NCBI GenBank assembly: GCA_038501785.1 | Contig: JBAMJR010000259.1 | Span: 410,001 to 474,000, forward strand | Reading direction: 5' to 3' | Origin: Myoxocephalus aenaeus | Taxonomy: Eukaryota; Chordata; Actinopteri; Perciformes; Cottidae | Length of the DNA stretch: 64,000 nucleotides | Shown here: positions 11,701 through 25,482 of the stretch, one piece after another | Layout: every line of letters starts with the position of its first letter | Position numbering within the stretch: the first letter of the stretch is position 1 | Notes under the pieces: generated by a model | Database searches by the model: none | Told to the model about the DNA's origin: nothing | The model's input: the letters and a program-made list of their open reading frames with translations, nothing else | Made by a program: the position numbers and the translations under genes

Positions 11701-14700
11701 CAAGCAGCTGTGGGAGAACATCGTGAGCTTCTGCAGGGAGGTGGGTGCTTCCTCTTCCTCTTCATCACCCGCACCAAGTTTATACCACGGTACTACATGC
11801 ACTTTCATTATTACTCAACCATTGGAAGTGACATTGAGATTAAAAGTCTCTTTTTCAACAGAAACCTTTCAAAGAAAACAGAAACAAATGCCACAAAATC
11901 ACAACACAACAGAAGTGATTTTCTTTTCTAACAGAATCACATAAAAGGTTTTATCCTCAGTAATAAAACAAATATCATAAAAATAACCAAAGAGCTCTAA
12001 AACAATTAAAATCATTTTTCATTGACGTTTCAAGTTAATGTTGAACTTTATTTTTTATTTTACATTTGTCTGTTCCGTATCTTTCCCCCACAACTCACCT
12101 GCGATCTGATTGGCTCGTTCCCAGAACGCCGTGACGTTCGTGGACGACAGCTTCCCCCCCGGTCCGCAGTCCGTGGGTTTCCCGGCGGACGACGGCGTGC
12201 AGCGGCGCGTCAGGAAGTGGCTCCGCCCACAAGACATCAGCTGCTGCGCCTCCCGGGAGCGCGCGGTCACGTGGTGCGTCTTCCGCACGCTGCGGCCGTC
12301 CGACATCCTGCAAGGCCTTCTGGGTAACTGCTGGTGAGCCCACCCACTCATGCTGCACTGAGCACAGATCTGACTCGAGCATATATATATATATATATAT
12401 ATATGTAATACTTTACTTGTTAGATTTTCATGCTTATATAATAAATGCTCTGATATTGTATTCTATAATTATTTTATTTTATGCATAATGAGTACTTTCG
12501 AGTACATTAAGTGATAATACTTTGAATGCAGCACTTATAACTTATAACATTAGTATTTTAACACATGTATATGTATTTTAACATTAGTATGAACATATAA
12601 GATACAATATGATAATCCTTTATTGGTCCCGCAGTGGGGAAATTGCAGGATTACTGCAGCAGTGCACACAAGAGACACATCGTAAAATAAAAATCAAGTA
12701 ATATAAATAAACAGTAAAAACAGTAAAGAAGAAAATAATCCACAATAGCAATATTATATATACAGACGGAATAAAAAGTATTTAACTGTATTTATATTGC
12801 ACCAGTTGAAAGTAATTAAAGTGACCAAAATGAGTGTCATTAAGTGTATTTTCACGCGATAGTATTACTACTTTTATTACTTTTAGGATCTGAGACTAGA
12901 TGATCAATCCACTGGAATAACAATATCTGCATTAAAATGCTTCTGTGTACTTTAATACTTCCTTCAGAGATAAAGTACACGACACAGCGACCCTGAGAAG
13001 CTGGTTCCGTGTACTCTGCGCTCCGGATGGCCCGTTACTCGCTGTGTTGTGATGTTTTGGGGAACAGGTTCCTGAGCGCCTTGGCGGTTCTGGCCGAGCG
13101 GCCCGACCTGGTGCAGAAGGTGATGGTGACGCGCTCGCTGTGTGCAGAAGGAGCCTATCAGGTGCGTCTGTGCAAAGACGGCTGCTGGACCACGGTGCTG
13201 GTGGACGACATGCTGCCGTGTGACGACAACGGGCACCTCCTCTTCTCTCAGGTACGCACCTCCTCTTCTCTCAGGTACGCACCTCCTCTTCTCTCAGGTA
13301 CGCACCTCCTCTTCTCTCAGGTACACACCTCCTCTTCTCTCAGGTACGCACCTCCTCTTCTCTCAGGTATAGACGTCACAAGGACGTCTTTGCTTGGTCA
13401 CCCATTGGTTTAAAGCCTTGAGTTCGGCATTTCGGCCGTCGCCATCTTGGTTTTCGTTTCGTCCGTCGCCATCTTGGTTTTCACCCGTCACCATCTTGGT
13501 TTTTGTTCGTTGCCATCTTGTTTTCATTTCATCCATCACCATCTTGGTTTTCGTCCTTCACCATCTTGGTTTTCACCCGTCACCATCTTGGTTTTTGTCC
13601 GTCGCCATCTTGGTTTTCGTTCGTCGCCATCTTGGTTTTCATTTCGGCCGTCGCCATCTTGGTTTTCGTTTCGTCCGTCGCCATCTTGGTTTTCGTTTCG
13701 TCCGTCGCCATCTTGGTTTTCACCCGTCACCATCTTGGTTTTTGTTCGTTGCCATCTTGTTTTCATTTCATCCGTCACCATCTTGGTTTTCACCCGTCAC
13801 CATCTTGGTTTTTGTCCGTCGCCATCTTGGTTTTCGTTCGTCGCCTTCACCCGTCACCATCTTGGTTTTTGTCCATCGCCATCTTGGTTTTCGTTCGTCG
13901 CCATCTTGTTTTTCGTCCGTCACCATCTTGGTTTTCGTCCGCCGCCATCTTGGTTTTCGTCCGCCGCCATCTTGGTTTTCATCCGTCGCCATCTTGGTTT
14001 TCGTCTATCACCATCTTGGTTTCCATCCTTTGCACTACTCCCAGTAGTCCAGAGTCATTATTATTATAAAACTAATATATAAAGCTATTCCTCGTTGGCC
14101 CATCTAGTGATTAGCCTTTTATCTCAAGCCGTGACGTTCCTCTGCTCATCATCGGTGTGACTTTAAGCTGTTCAACAGGAGATAATTCATCCCTTCCTCC
14201 TCCCACTCCAGGCCCAGCGGAAGCAGCTCTGGGTGGCTCTGATTGAAAAGGCGCTGGCCAAGCTCCACGGCTCCTACTTCGCTCTGCAGGCCGGTCGTGC
14301 CATCGAGGGCCTCTCCACGCTGACCGGGGCCCCCTGCGAGTCGCTGGCCCTCCAGACCAGTGCCACCAACCCCAAGGAGGATCCCATCGACACGGACCTC
14401 ATCTGGGCCAAGATGCTGAGCTCCAAGGAAGCTGGGTGGGTGTCAGGAGGAGGGTCCTTCTTAATAATGATCTACTACAAACGAGTCCTGACTCTTTATG
14501 CCTCCGTGCTGCTAGTTTCCTGATGGGGGCGTCTTGCGGAGGCGGGAACATGAAGGTGGATGACGCCGAGTACGAGTCCCTGGGTTTACGACCACGACAC
14601 GCGTACTCTGTCCTCGAGGTGAGGGACGTGGACGGCCACAGGTGAGGCCTCCAGTCGGTCCAGCAAATGTGCACGGAGATAAAGTGAAAGTAAAACTCCA

Positions 14701-17700
14701 GTTTGTTACCATCGTACCAAAATAAGACTGAAGACTTGGTGTGATGGTGTGACGTGGACGCTGTAAAGTCTGCCTGTTTAGAAAGTATGAAAAGAAACAT
14801 GATTTTCCATTTTTATACTTACGGAAATTCCACAAAATCTGAAAATATTTCTACAAAATGTAGGATGTTTTAAATGCAAAGTGGACTCGTTCTAACGTGT
14901 TCTGTAACTTCTTGGAGACATGCTACACCGCCAGTCTGTTCAGGCTCGACCTCAGTACTTTCTGTTGAGCTTTAATAGCGTCTGACTTCTGCTTCCTGTC
15001 TTCTTCTCCAGGCTGCTGCAGCTGAGGAACCCGTGGGGTCGATTCTCCTGGACCGGGCCCTGGGCGGACGACTGGCCCAGCTGGCCTCCGCACCTGAAGA
15101 GGGAGCTGTGCGCCCAGCGAGCCGAGGACGGCCTGTTCTGGATGGACTTCTGGGATTTCATCAGGTAGATCGGGAGTTAACGAAGGAGTTAGATAAGTAT
15201 TGTGGTCTCTTAAATATAATAATTATATATAATTAATAATTTACTAAATGAACATCATGCTGTATTGAAGAAGACTTGAAACTAGAGATTGAGACATAAA
15301 CTCATGTTTACAATGTTTACTGAGGGAATACATCAAGAGAAGTAGAGTCATTTATATAGACTTCTATACAACCAGAGGAGTCGCCCCCTGGTGGTCAGGA
15401 GAGAGAATGCAGCTTTAACACATGAAGCATAGACTTCTATACAACCAGAGGAGTCACCCCCTGGTGGTCAGGAGAGAGAATGCAGCTTTAACACATGAAG
15501 CATAGACTTCTATACAAGCAGAGGAGTCGCCCCCTGGTGGTCAGGAGAGAGAATGCAGCTTTAACGCATGAAGTATAGACTTCTATACAACCAGAGGAGT
15601 CGCCCCCTGGTGGTGTCTCATGGATGTGTGGATGATCACTGACCCTGTGTGTTTGAACCCGGCAGGTACTTTGACTCGGTGGATATCTGTAAGATTCACT
15701 CAGACTGGCAGGAGGTCCGGGCGCCGGGTGTTTTTCCACGAGGAGCCGACGTCCCGGTGACGGTGGCGTCCATCACGGTGCTGGAGAGAACGGCCATGGA
15801 GCTGGCTTTGTTCCAGCAGGGCAGCCGGTAGGACAACGCTGGCAGAACCTTCTCAAAGCTTGTTAAAGAACTCAGTCGCTGCACACGTTGGCTGGTTTAC
15901 AGCAGTGTGAAGCAGTGTGAAACATGAAATAAACGGACAAAAAGCCGAAATCACTACGTAACAACGCAAACACGTAAAAAGTCTGGATTTAGTCGCATTT
16001 GATTCCATATTTGTTTTCACATTTACACCCCGAGTTCGCTGTGAGTCAGCCATGATGCGATGAGGTCATAAAAAGGGGCGGAGCCCTGCACAAACCGACC
16101 CTCCCCGTCTCCTGCGTCCTCAGGCGGTGGGACACGGCCCAGAGCCACCTGCTGGACCTGTGCCTGTTGCTGTTCCGGGTCTCCTTCGACCGCTCGGGGG
16201 CGCCGGCGCTCGGCCGCCTGCTGGCTCACAGCCGGCGCTCGGTGACGAGGTTCGTGGGCTGCGACGTCATGCTGGAGCCGGGAGAGTACGCCGTGCTCTG
16301 CTGCGCCTTCAACCACTGGACCAGCGCCGCCACGCGGGCCACCAGTAAGGGACCAGTAAGGGACCAGTAAGGGACCAGTAAGGGGTCATTGAGGGGTCAG
16401 TGAGGGGTCAGTGAGGGGCCAGTAAGGGGATCAGAACATGCACAAGGCGTGAGGTGAGGTCTTTAGAGGAAATAGCAGCATTTATCTCTGTGGAACCAGG
16501 AAAACTAACATTTACAGAAATTTGTAAATCCAAAGGAATGTTCTTCATTAGCAATCAATGCTAATATTAATTAATTAATTAAAATAATAGAAATAAAGAA
16601 AAGAAACTCTCCCTGGAGATCTGAGAGACCAAACTTAAAACTCATCTTTTCAAACTTGCTTAAAAAAAAAAAACTGTATTAATTGCCATTTATTTACCAT
16701 TTATTATTATTGTTTTATTATGTAATTTTTTTAATGTTCACTTTTTCTTGCATCTGTATCTCTGTAATTCTTTTTAATCTTTTAGTATAAAACATGCGTT
16801 ATGTAAAAAAGAAAAAAAAAACTTTAATCACAGAAATTCAGACTTTTTCTTAAGCCAGATGAACATGAATCTAAAGTTTTTGCTAACCCCCGCTGTGTCC
16901 GCTCAGCCGGCGGCGGCCGGTCGGAGGAGCCCGGCTTCCTGCTGGCGGTCTACAGCTCCCGGCTGGTGACAGTGGAGCAGCTCCCGGCCTCCAGCACCAC
17001 CATCGCCGACGCCGTCATCCAGCTGACGGAGACCAGAGGAGAGAGACACGAGGTACCGGGCCCTGGGGGTTAGGGTTGTGTTCAGGGTTGGGGTTGGGTT
17101 GTGTTCAGGTGGGTAGATTAAACTAACCAGGAACTAGAGGACGTATCGTGCAGCGGTCACATGAATGCTGCAGGAACATTCATCCAGGAAGTAAAGTTTT
17201 GAACGCAGTACTTTTTACTTTGGTGGTACTTTTGCCTCCTCAGGGCAGGGAGGGGATGACCTGCTACTACCTGACCCACGGCTGGGCGGGGCTTATCGTC
17301 ATGGTGGAGAACAGACACCCGCGGCACCACCTCCACGTGTCATGTGACTGCAGCGACAGCTTCAACGTGGTGTCCACGCGCAGCAGCCTGAAGACCGTGG
17401 ACAGCATCCCTCCTCTGCACAGGTTCACGAGGCATAAACATAAAGACATAGAGACATAAACATAGAGACATAAAGACATAAACATAGAGGCATAAACATA
17501 AAAACATAAAGACATAAACATAAAGACATAGAGACATAAAGACATAAACATAGAGACATAAACATAGAGACATAAACATAAAGACATAGAGACATAAAGA
17601 CATAGAGACATAAAGATATAAACATAAAGACATAAAGACATAGAGACATAAAGATATAAACATAAAGACATAAAGACATAGAGACATAAAGACATAAAGA

Positions 17701-18084
17701 CATAGAGACATAAACATAGAGACATAAACATAAAGACATAGAGACATAAAGACATAAAGACATAGAGACATAAAGACATAGAGACATAAACATAAAGACA
17801 TAAAGACATAAAGACATAGAGACATAAAGATATAAACATAAAGATGTAGAGACATAGAGACATAGAGATATAAACATAAAGACATAAAGACATAAACATA
17901 AAGACATAAAGATATAAACATAAAGACATAAAGACATAAACATAAAGACATGACATAAAGACATAAAGACATAAAGATATAAACATAAAGACATAAACAT
18001 AGAGACATAGAGACATAAAGACATAAACATAAAGACATAAACATAGAGACATAACGACATAAAAATGTTTCATATCAAGTAGAA

Positions 18085-18115
<31 letters not shown>

Positions 18116-18524
18116 AGACAGGTTCTGGTGGTTCTGTCTATATAAATGATATATTTATATATATATATAAATATCGTATATCTCAGACAGGTTCTGGTGG
18201 TTCTGTCTATATAAATGATATATATATATATATATATATAAATATAAATATCGTATATCTCAGACAGGTTCTGGTGGTTCTGTCTATATAAATGATATAT
18301 TTATATATATTTATATATATATATATATAAATATCGTATATCTCAGACAGGTTCTGGTGGTTCTGTCTCAGCTGGAGGGAAACGCCGGCTTCTCCATCAC
18401 TCACCGGCTGGCTCACCGGAAGGCCGTCCAGGCTTCTCTGGGGAACTGGAGTCCCTCGAAGGCCTCACACAGTCCGGCCCTGAGCCCGGAGACGGCAGGT
18501 CTGCATCAGCCCCGCCCGCTCTGA
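8780..18524 (+). CDS. capn15: Calpain-15 (small optic lobes type), zinc-finger calpain
   Basis: Intracellular cysteine protease of the SOL calpain class. Coding exons: 8780-8943, 10741-11740, 12125-12333, 13068-13251, 14212-14435, 14516-14641, 15012-15164, 15666-15827, 16124-16344, 16907-17052, 17244-17422, 18347-18524 (TGA 18522-18524). The sum is 2946 nt, 981 residues. The start at 8780 is the first ATG after an in-frame TGA inside the same exon. Four RanBP2-type zinc fingers (Cys-X2-Cys..Cys-X2-Cys) lie near residues 66-90, 109-132, 170-194 and about 325-350. The calpain core follows, with Cys457 (LLGNCW), His622 (RPRHAYSVL) and Asn642 (LRNPWG), then the C-terminal SOL domain ending GLHQPRPL. 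Human calpain-15 is about 1086 residues; the linkers are shorter here. The N-terminal 60 residues before [10 protein letters not shown] are not in the human form I know and carry acylation-like motifs. Several introns carry splice-site-derived repeats. Confidence 0.93.
9190..9772 (-). repeat. 73-bp minisatellite with CTCF-like core, about 8 copies
   Basis: Tandem 73-bp units (cttctatacaaccagagg, then agtcgccccctggtggtc, then aggagagagaatgcagc) in capn15 intron 1. Each good unit carries CCACCAGGGGGCG on the minus strand; two units have a damaged core (cctcctcatggtc). The same unit recurs at 15.4, 22.9-24.1, 30.7, 44.5, 51.4, 52.7, 57.7 and 59.2 kb. Confidence 0.95.
9773..10740 (+). other. capn15 intron 1, remainder
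   Basis: AT-rich intronic DNA ending in the acceptor at 10739-10740. I see no repeat array and no supported reading frame. Confidence 0.6.
12378..12404. repeat. (AT)n microsatellite in capn15 intron 3
   Basis: Pure AT dinucleotide run about 45 bp after the donor at 12334. Confidence 0.9.
12605..12790 (-). mobile_element. LINE 3'-end fragment
   Basis: Begins with taatcctttattggtcccgc and agtggggaaattgcaggatt and continues with A-rich sequence including agtaatataaataaacag. The same family sits behind each hsp70 copy (tattggtcccacagtgggga near 50850, 57170 and 63640). Orientation is inferred from that family's usual tail. Only an untranslated end remains. Confidence 0.55.
13234..13371 (+). repeat. 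23-bp repeat of a capn15 exon end and splice donor, 6 copies
   Basis: The last 18 coding bases of exon 4 (CACCTCCTCTTCTCTCAG, HLLFSQ) plus the donor bases GTACG are repeated at 13234, 13257, 13280, 13303, 13326 and 13349. Each copy has a CAG|GTA donor (GT at 13252, 13275, 13298, 13321, 13344, 13367). Each also reads as a pyrimidine tract plus CAG, which is an acceptor-like word. The first copy is the true exon end; the family sequence [13 protein letters not shown] requires it. Confidence 0.95.
13425..14032. repeat. About 21-22-bp minisatellite with YY1-like core
   Basis: Roughly 27 units of the type cgtccgtcgccatcttgg plus ttt, all in capn15 intron 4. On the minus strand the units read CCAAGATGGCGACGG or, near 13940-13970, CCAAGATGGCGGCGG. 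A single related unit stands alone near 9075-9105. Long open frames across the array are by-products of a near-multiple-of-three period. Confidence 0.93.
15352..15616 (-). repeat. 73-bp CTCF-like minisatellite, about 3.5 copies
   Basis: Same unit as at 9.2 kb, with the CCCCCTGGTGG core on the plus strand. It sits in capn15 intron 7 and ends some 50 bp before the acceptor at 15664-15665. Confidence 0.95.
16341..16432 (+). repeat. 11-bp repeat of a capn15 splice donor
   Basis: Exon 9 ends ACCA|GTAAGGG. The 11-bp word accagtaaggg recurs so that GT donors stand at 16345, 16356, 16367 and 16378, followed by degenerate ggtcagtgagg units. The real boundary is set by the frame into exon 10 at 16907. 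Confidence 0.9.
16433..16906 (+). other. capn15 intron 9, remainder
   Basis: AT-rich intron with short A and T runs. No repeat array or coding signal is seen before the acceptor at 16905-16906. Confidence 0.6.
17430..18062. repeat. Hexamer-based minisatellite (acataaagacatagag) in capn15 intron 11
   Basis: More than 600 bp of mixed acataa, agacat and agag blocks, starting about 8 bp after the donor at 17423. Because the base step is 6 bp, the minus strand shows three overlapping long open frames rich in Cys, Leu, Tyr and Val. These are not genes. Confidence 0.93.
18090..18370 (+). repeat. Fourfold copy of the last capn15 acceptor and exon start, with TATA runs
   Basis: The block tatctcag plus acaggttctggtggttct occurs four times, with exon-like starts at 18118, 18187, 18264 and 18347, separated by (TA)n stretches. 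Only the fourth continues into the conserved [20 protein letters not shown]. Reading from any of the first three hits TAA about 30 nt in (…gtctatataa). Confidence 0.9.
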
Positions 18525-18739
18525 CCTCTGACCTCTGACCCCAGACCGGTTCCTCACAGGAGATCTCAGCACGGAGGACTTTAAAGGACCGGTGCAGCGC
18601 TTGAGGAGTTAGAGGTGGAAGACACTCGTTTCCTCTCCTCCGTTGGGCGGCTTCACATGACGCCATGTTTATGAGCTGAGACCAACACATTCCTCCAGAG
18701 AGACGCCTCGGGACAGATCTCATCACTTTATAGTTCAGG

Positions 18740-19612
18740 GTTCAGGTCCCGCACCATCTTCAGGTCCAGACCCGTCTTCAGGTCCCGGCTCATCTTCAGG
18801 TCCAGACCCGTCTTCAGGTCCAGACCCGTCTTCAGGTCCCGGCTCATCTTCAGGTCCAGACCCGTCTTCAGGTCCCGGCTCATCTTCAGGTCCAGACCCG
18901 TCTTCAGGTCCCGTCTTCAGGTCCAGACTCGTCTTCAGGTCCCGTCTTCAGGTCCAGACCCGTCTTTAGGTCCAGACTCATCTTCAGGTCCAGACCCGTC
19001 TTCAGGTCCAGGCCCGTCTTCAGGTCCCGGCTCGTCTTCAGGTCCAGGCTCGTCTTCAGGTCCAGGCCCGTCTTCAGGTCCAGACTCATCTTCAGGTCCA
19101 GACCCGTCTTCAGGTCCAGGCCCGTCTTCAGGTCCAGACTCATCTTCAGGTCCAGACCCGTCTTCAGGTCCAGGCCCGTCTTCAGGTCCAGGCTCGTCTT
19201 CAGGTCCCGGCTCGTCTTCAGGTCCAGGCCCGTCTTCAGGTCCAGGCCCGTCTTCAGGTCCCGGCTCGTCTTCAGGTCCAGGCCCGTCTTCAGGTCCAGA
19301 CTCGTCTTCAGGTCCAGACTCATCTTCAGGTCCAGGCCCGTCTTCAGGTCCAGACCCGTCTTCAGGTCCAGACTCGTCTTCAGGTCCAGGCTCGTCTTCA
19401 GGTCCAGACCCGTCTTCAGGTCCAGACTCGTCTTCAGGTCCAGGCCCGTCTTCAGGTCCCGGCTCGTCTTCAGGTCCCGGCTCGTCTTCAGGTCCAGACC
19501 CGTCTTCAGGTCCAGACTCGTCTTCAGGTCCAGGCCCGTCTTCAGGTCCCGGCTCGTCTTCAGGTCCCGGCTCGTCTTCAGGTCCCGGCTCGTCTTCAGG
19601 TCCCGGCGGTCT
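18740..19612. repeat. 18-bp minisatellite in the capn15 3' UTR
   Basis: About 48 units of the form caggtccagacccgtctt or the variants aggtcccggctcgtctt. It starts about 220 bp after the capn15 stop, so it probably lies in the 3' UTR. The 18-bp period opens a 239-codon minus-strand frame of PEDGSGPEDE type, which I reject as a gene. Confidence 0.93.
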
Positions 19613-20495
19613 TAAAGGTTCTGGTGACAGACGAGGAGTTAACTTTGAAACCATGGTCAGTTAAAGGGCCGGTTCCGGGTCATGTGACCGCCTGCTGCCT
19701 TTCTGTTGAAGCCTTTTAGTCTGAACCCACTTTGACATTTGTAAAAACTTTATTCTACAAAAAAACAATACTTAGACTGTTCAAATCTGGATTTGATTTT
19801 CACAAAGAAGTCATAAACTAAAAACAACAAAACACAGGTTCAGATTTGTGAAAACTTGACTCTATTTGTAAAAATGCAAAAAGGGAGATTTCACAACTTT
19901 TATTCATTTTTAATTTTTACATCTCGACCTCATTAGACGAGGTCCAGATCAAAAACCGTAATAATATTTGTGGAAATGCAAACAAATGGTACACTGTTTT
20001 CCCTTTACTTCCCCTTAACTGCCCATCAGAAGATAACTTAAGGAACATGCTGTTTATTTATGACTCCTGATATTAATGTAGAACGTTTAATAAAGTGTCA
20101 GCTGGGGACCGTGGAGCATTAGCACTTTATGAACATTTTACACTCTGCTGGACTCTCGTGTTTTACTTTTTTTAAAGGATGTTTTTAAAGATTTTGCACA
20201 GTGGAGCAAAATATTTTGTTTGTTTATGGAAAACATAATGAACTGTTAGACAAAAACATATAAACTATGCAAATATTTGAAACTTGTTATGATGATTCGT
20301 CAATTAAAACATGTTTAGCTCTATCTGTGACTTATCGTTATATTGATGCATTTAATGTATTTATTTTATTGGTGCAATATCTTTTTAAAGAGACTTTATT
20401 AAAATATGTATTTATTTATTATTATAGGATTTATTTATTTATTATTTTTGAAAACCTCTATTTATATATTTTTCCACAATAAAAATGTTTTCCAT
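19613..20495 (+). other. Probable end of capn15 3' UTR and intergenic DNA
   Basis: AT-rich, with AATAAA words near 20090 and 20478 that could serve as poly(A) signals for capn15. No coding frame is supported. Confidence 0.45.
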
Positions 20496-20990
20496 TGTTG
20501 ACGTCGGGGGCGTTTCCTGATGACGCGTATTACGTCACAGATCAACCCAAAACAGCTGTTGGCAGGTAGCTAGCCACCTAGCTACAAGAAATAGCTAATT
20601 TATCAGGCGTTTCTCTCTGAAGACCTCGTCACGTCACTCAGAGGGTGACGCAGCAGCTGCGCGGTACGTCACGTGATGTTATTGATGTTATTGATTATGT
20701 ATCAGCGTGAAATGACGTGGTGAGTGTGTTAGCTTCAGGCTAGCTGCAGGCTAGCTGCACATGTGCAATGATTCCCTTTAAAAAGCAGCTTCGATGGAGC
20801 TGAACTATAAAACGTCGGCGTGTTCGCGTCTCTGATCACAACTATCGATCACACGTGCAGTGATACATCAGAGGAGCGGTGACGTCAGAGGGAGCCCGGC
20901 CAGAGTCATCGATCGGTTTTAAGGCATTTCATGTTCAATAACTAAGAAAAGCAAGAAATATGAGGAGCTTCCGGTCTAACGATGACGTTA
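20496..20990. promoter_or_regulatory. Cluster of CRE/ATF-like sites between capn15 and stub1
   Basis: At least seven TGACGT/ACGTCA half sites or fuller matches occur within about 490 bp: 20499 (TGACGTC), 20531 (TACGTCAC), 20627-20637, 20665 (TACGTCACGTGA), 20711 (ATGACGTG), 20879 (GTGACGTCAG) and about 20980. The block is more CpG-rich than its flanks. It lies 1-1.5 kb before the stub1 ATG and could be a distal promoter or enhancer. Confidence 0.45.
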
Positions 20991-21027
20991 AATACGGCCG
21001 AACATAGCGGCTCCAACTCGGCCCAGA

Positions 21028-21112
21028 TGGGGCCGTCGGTCCCGGTCCCGGTGGGTCGGTCCCGGTCCCGGTGGGTCGGTCCCGGTCCCGGTGGGTCGGT
21101 ACCGGTCCCAGG
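21028..21112. repeat. GC-rich tandem repeat (ggtcccggtcccggtgggtc)
   Basis: About four 20-bp units in intergenic DNA. The rest of 21113-21880 is AT-rich with no supported gene. Confidence 0.85.
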
Positions 21113-21997
21113 CCCCAAAACACTCCCTCATCTTTTAGCTCTTAATTACCTGAATAAACTACCATTAAATAAATAATAATAAAGCTGCTCAGAAATGCTG
21201 TTGATGTATTTAATTGTTCATATTTCATAAACTGTAAAAAAAAAAAGAAAAGGAAATTAACAGTACATTTTTAATTTTCCAAAACTAAAAACTACAACAA
21301 TAAAATGTTGTTTTCTTCATATTTTGTTGTTGTTGTACTTTATTGTTTGACAAACCTCATTTTTGTATGTATGTTTAATGTTGATATATTGAAATGATTA
21401 AAACAAATTTAAGTGAAAAATAAATAAATATGTAAAATAAAATAAATAAACACCGGCAATAAAAATAATACAAAAACGATTAAAGCAAAAATAAATCAAT
21501 ATGTCTGTAACATTACTCTAAATTAAAGACAGATTAAAAAGATAGATGTTTTATTTCCTCTTATAGATACAGACAGTTTTGTTGGTGTTTCACATTTAGG
21601 GCATAAAAACAGAAGGAACACGTAAAAGAAAAGTGGGAGGAGCTTAGTGATCCAGCCGGAATGTCATTAAAGGTTTAAATCAACTCAAAGAGCTGCAGGT
21701 TTCTTATCCACGTTGAAGGCTTTTTACATGACTTTGAGATTTTTTTTAATAAATGTAATTACTTTTACCGCAACAAGTCAGTCCAAGTATTATAATGTCC
21801 ATTTAATTCCAGAAGCGACCTGGAACAGCTGTTGATCACCTTAAATGACGGTTGTCAGTATTTCTACCTCATCACAGCTAAAAGCAGTCTCTGCTCTCCC
21901 GGTTCCAGGTCCAGTTCCTGTCCCGGTCCGCGTGGATCCGAGCTCCAGGATTGGGAAGCGGTCTGAAGCGGCGGCTGCCGGCGGCGCGGCGGACAGG

Positions 21998-25482
<3,485 letters not shown>

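Noticed and set aside
17267..18073. Three overlapping minus-strand frames rich in Cys-Leu-Tyr-Val
   Set aside because: A period of 6 bp keeps all three frames open; it is an intron of capn15 on the other strand.
18935..19654. 239-codon minus-strand frame of Gly-Pro-Glu-Asp repeats
   Set aside because: It is a readout of an 18-bp minisatellite with no start context, introns or unique sequence.
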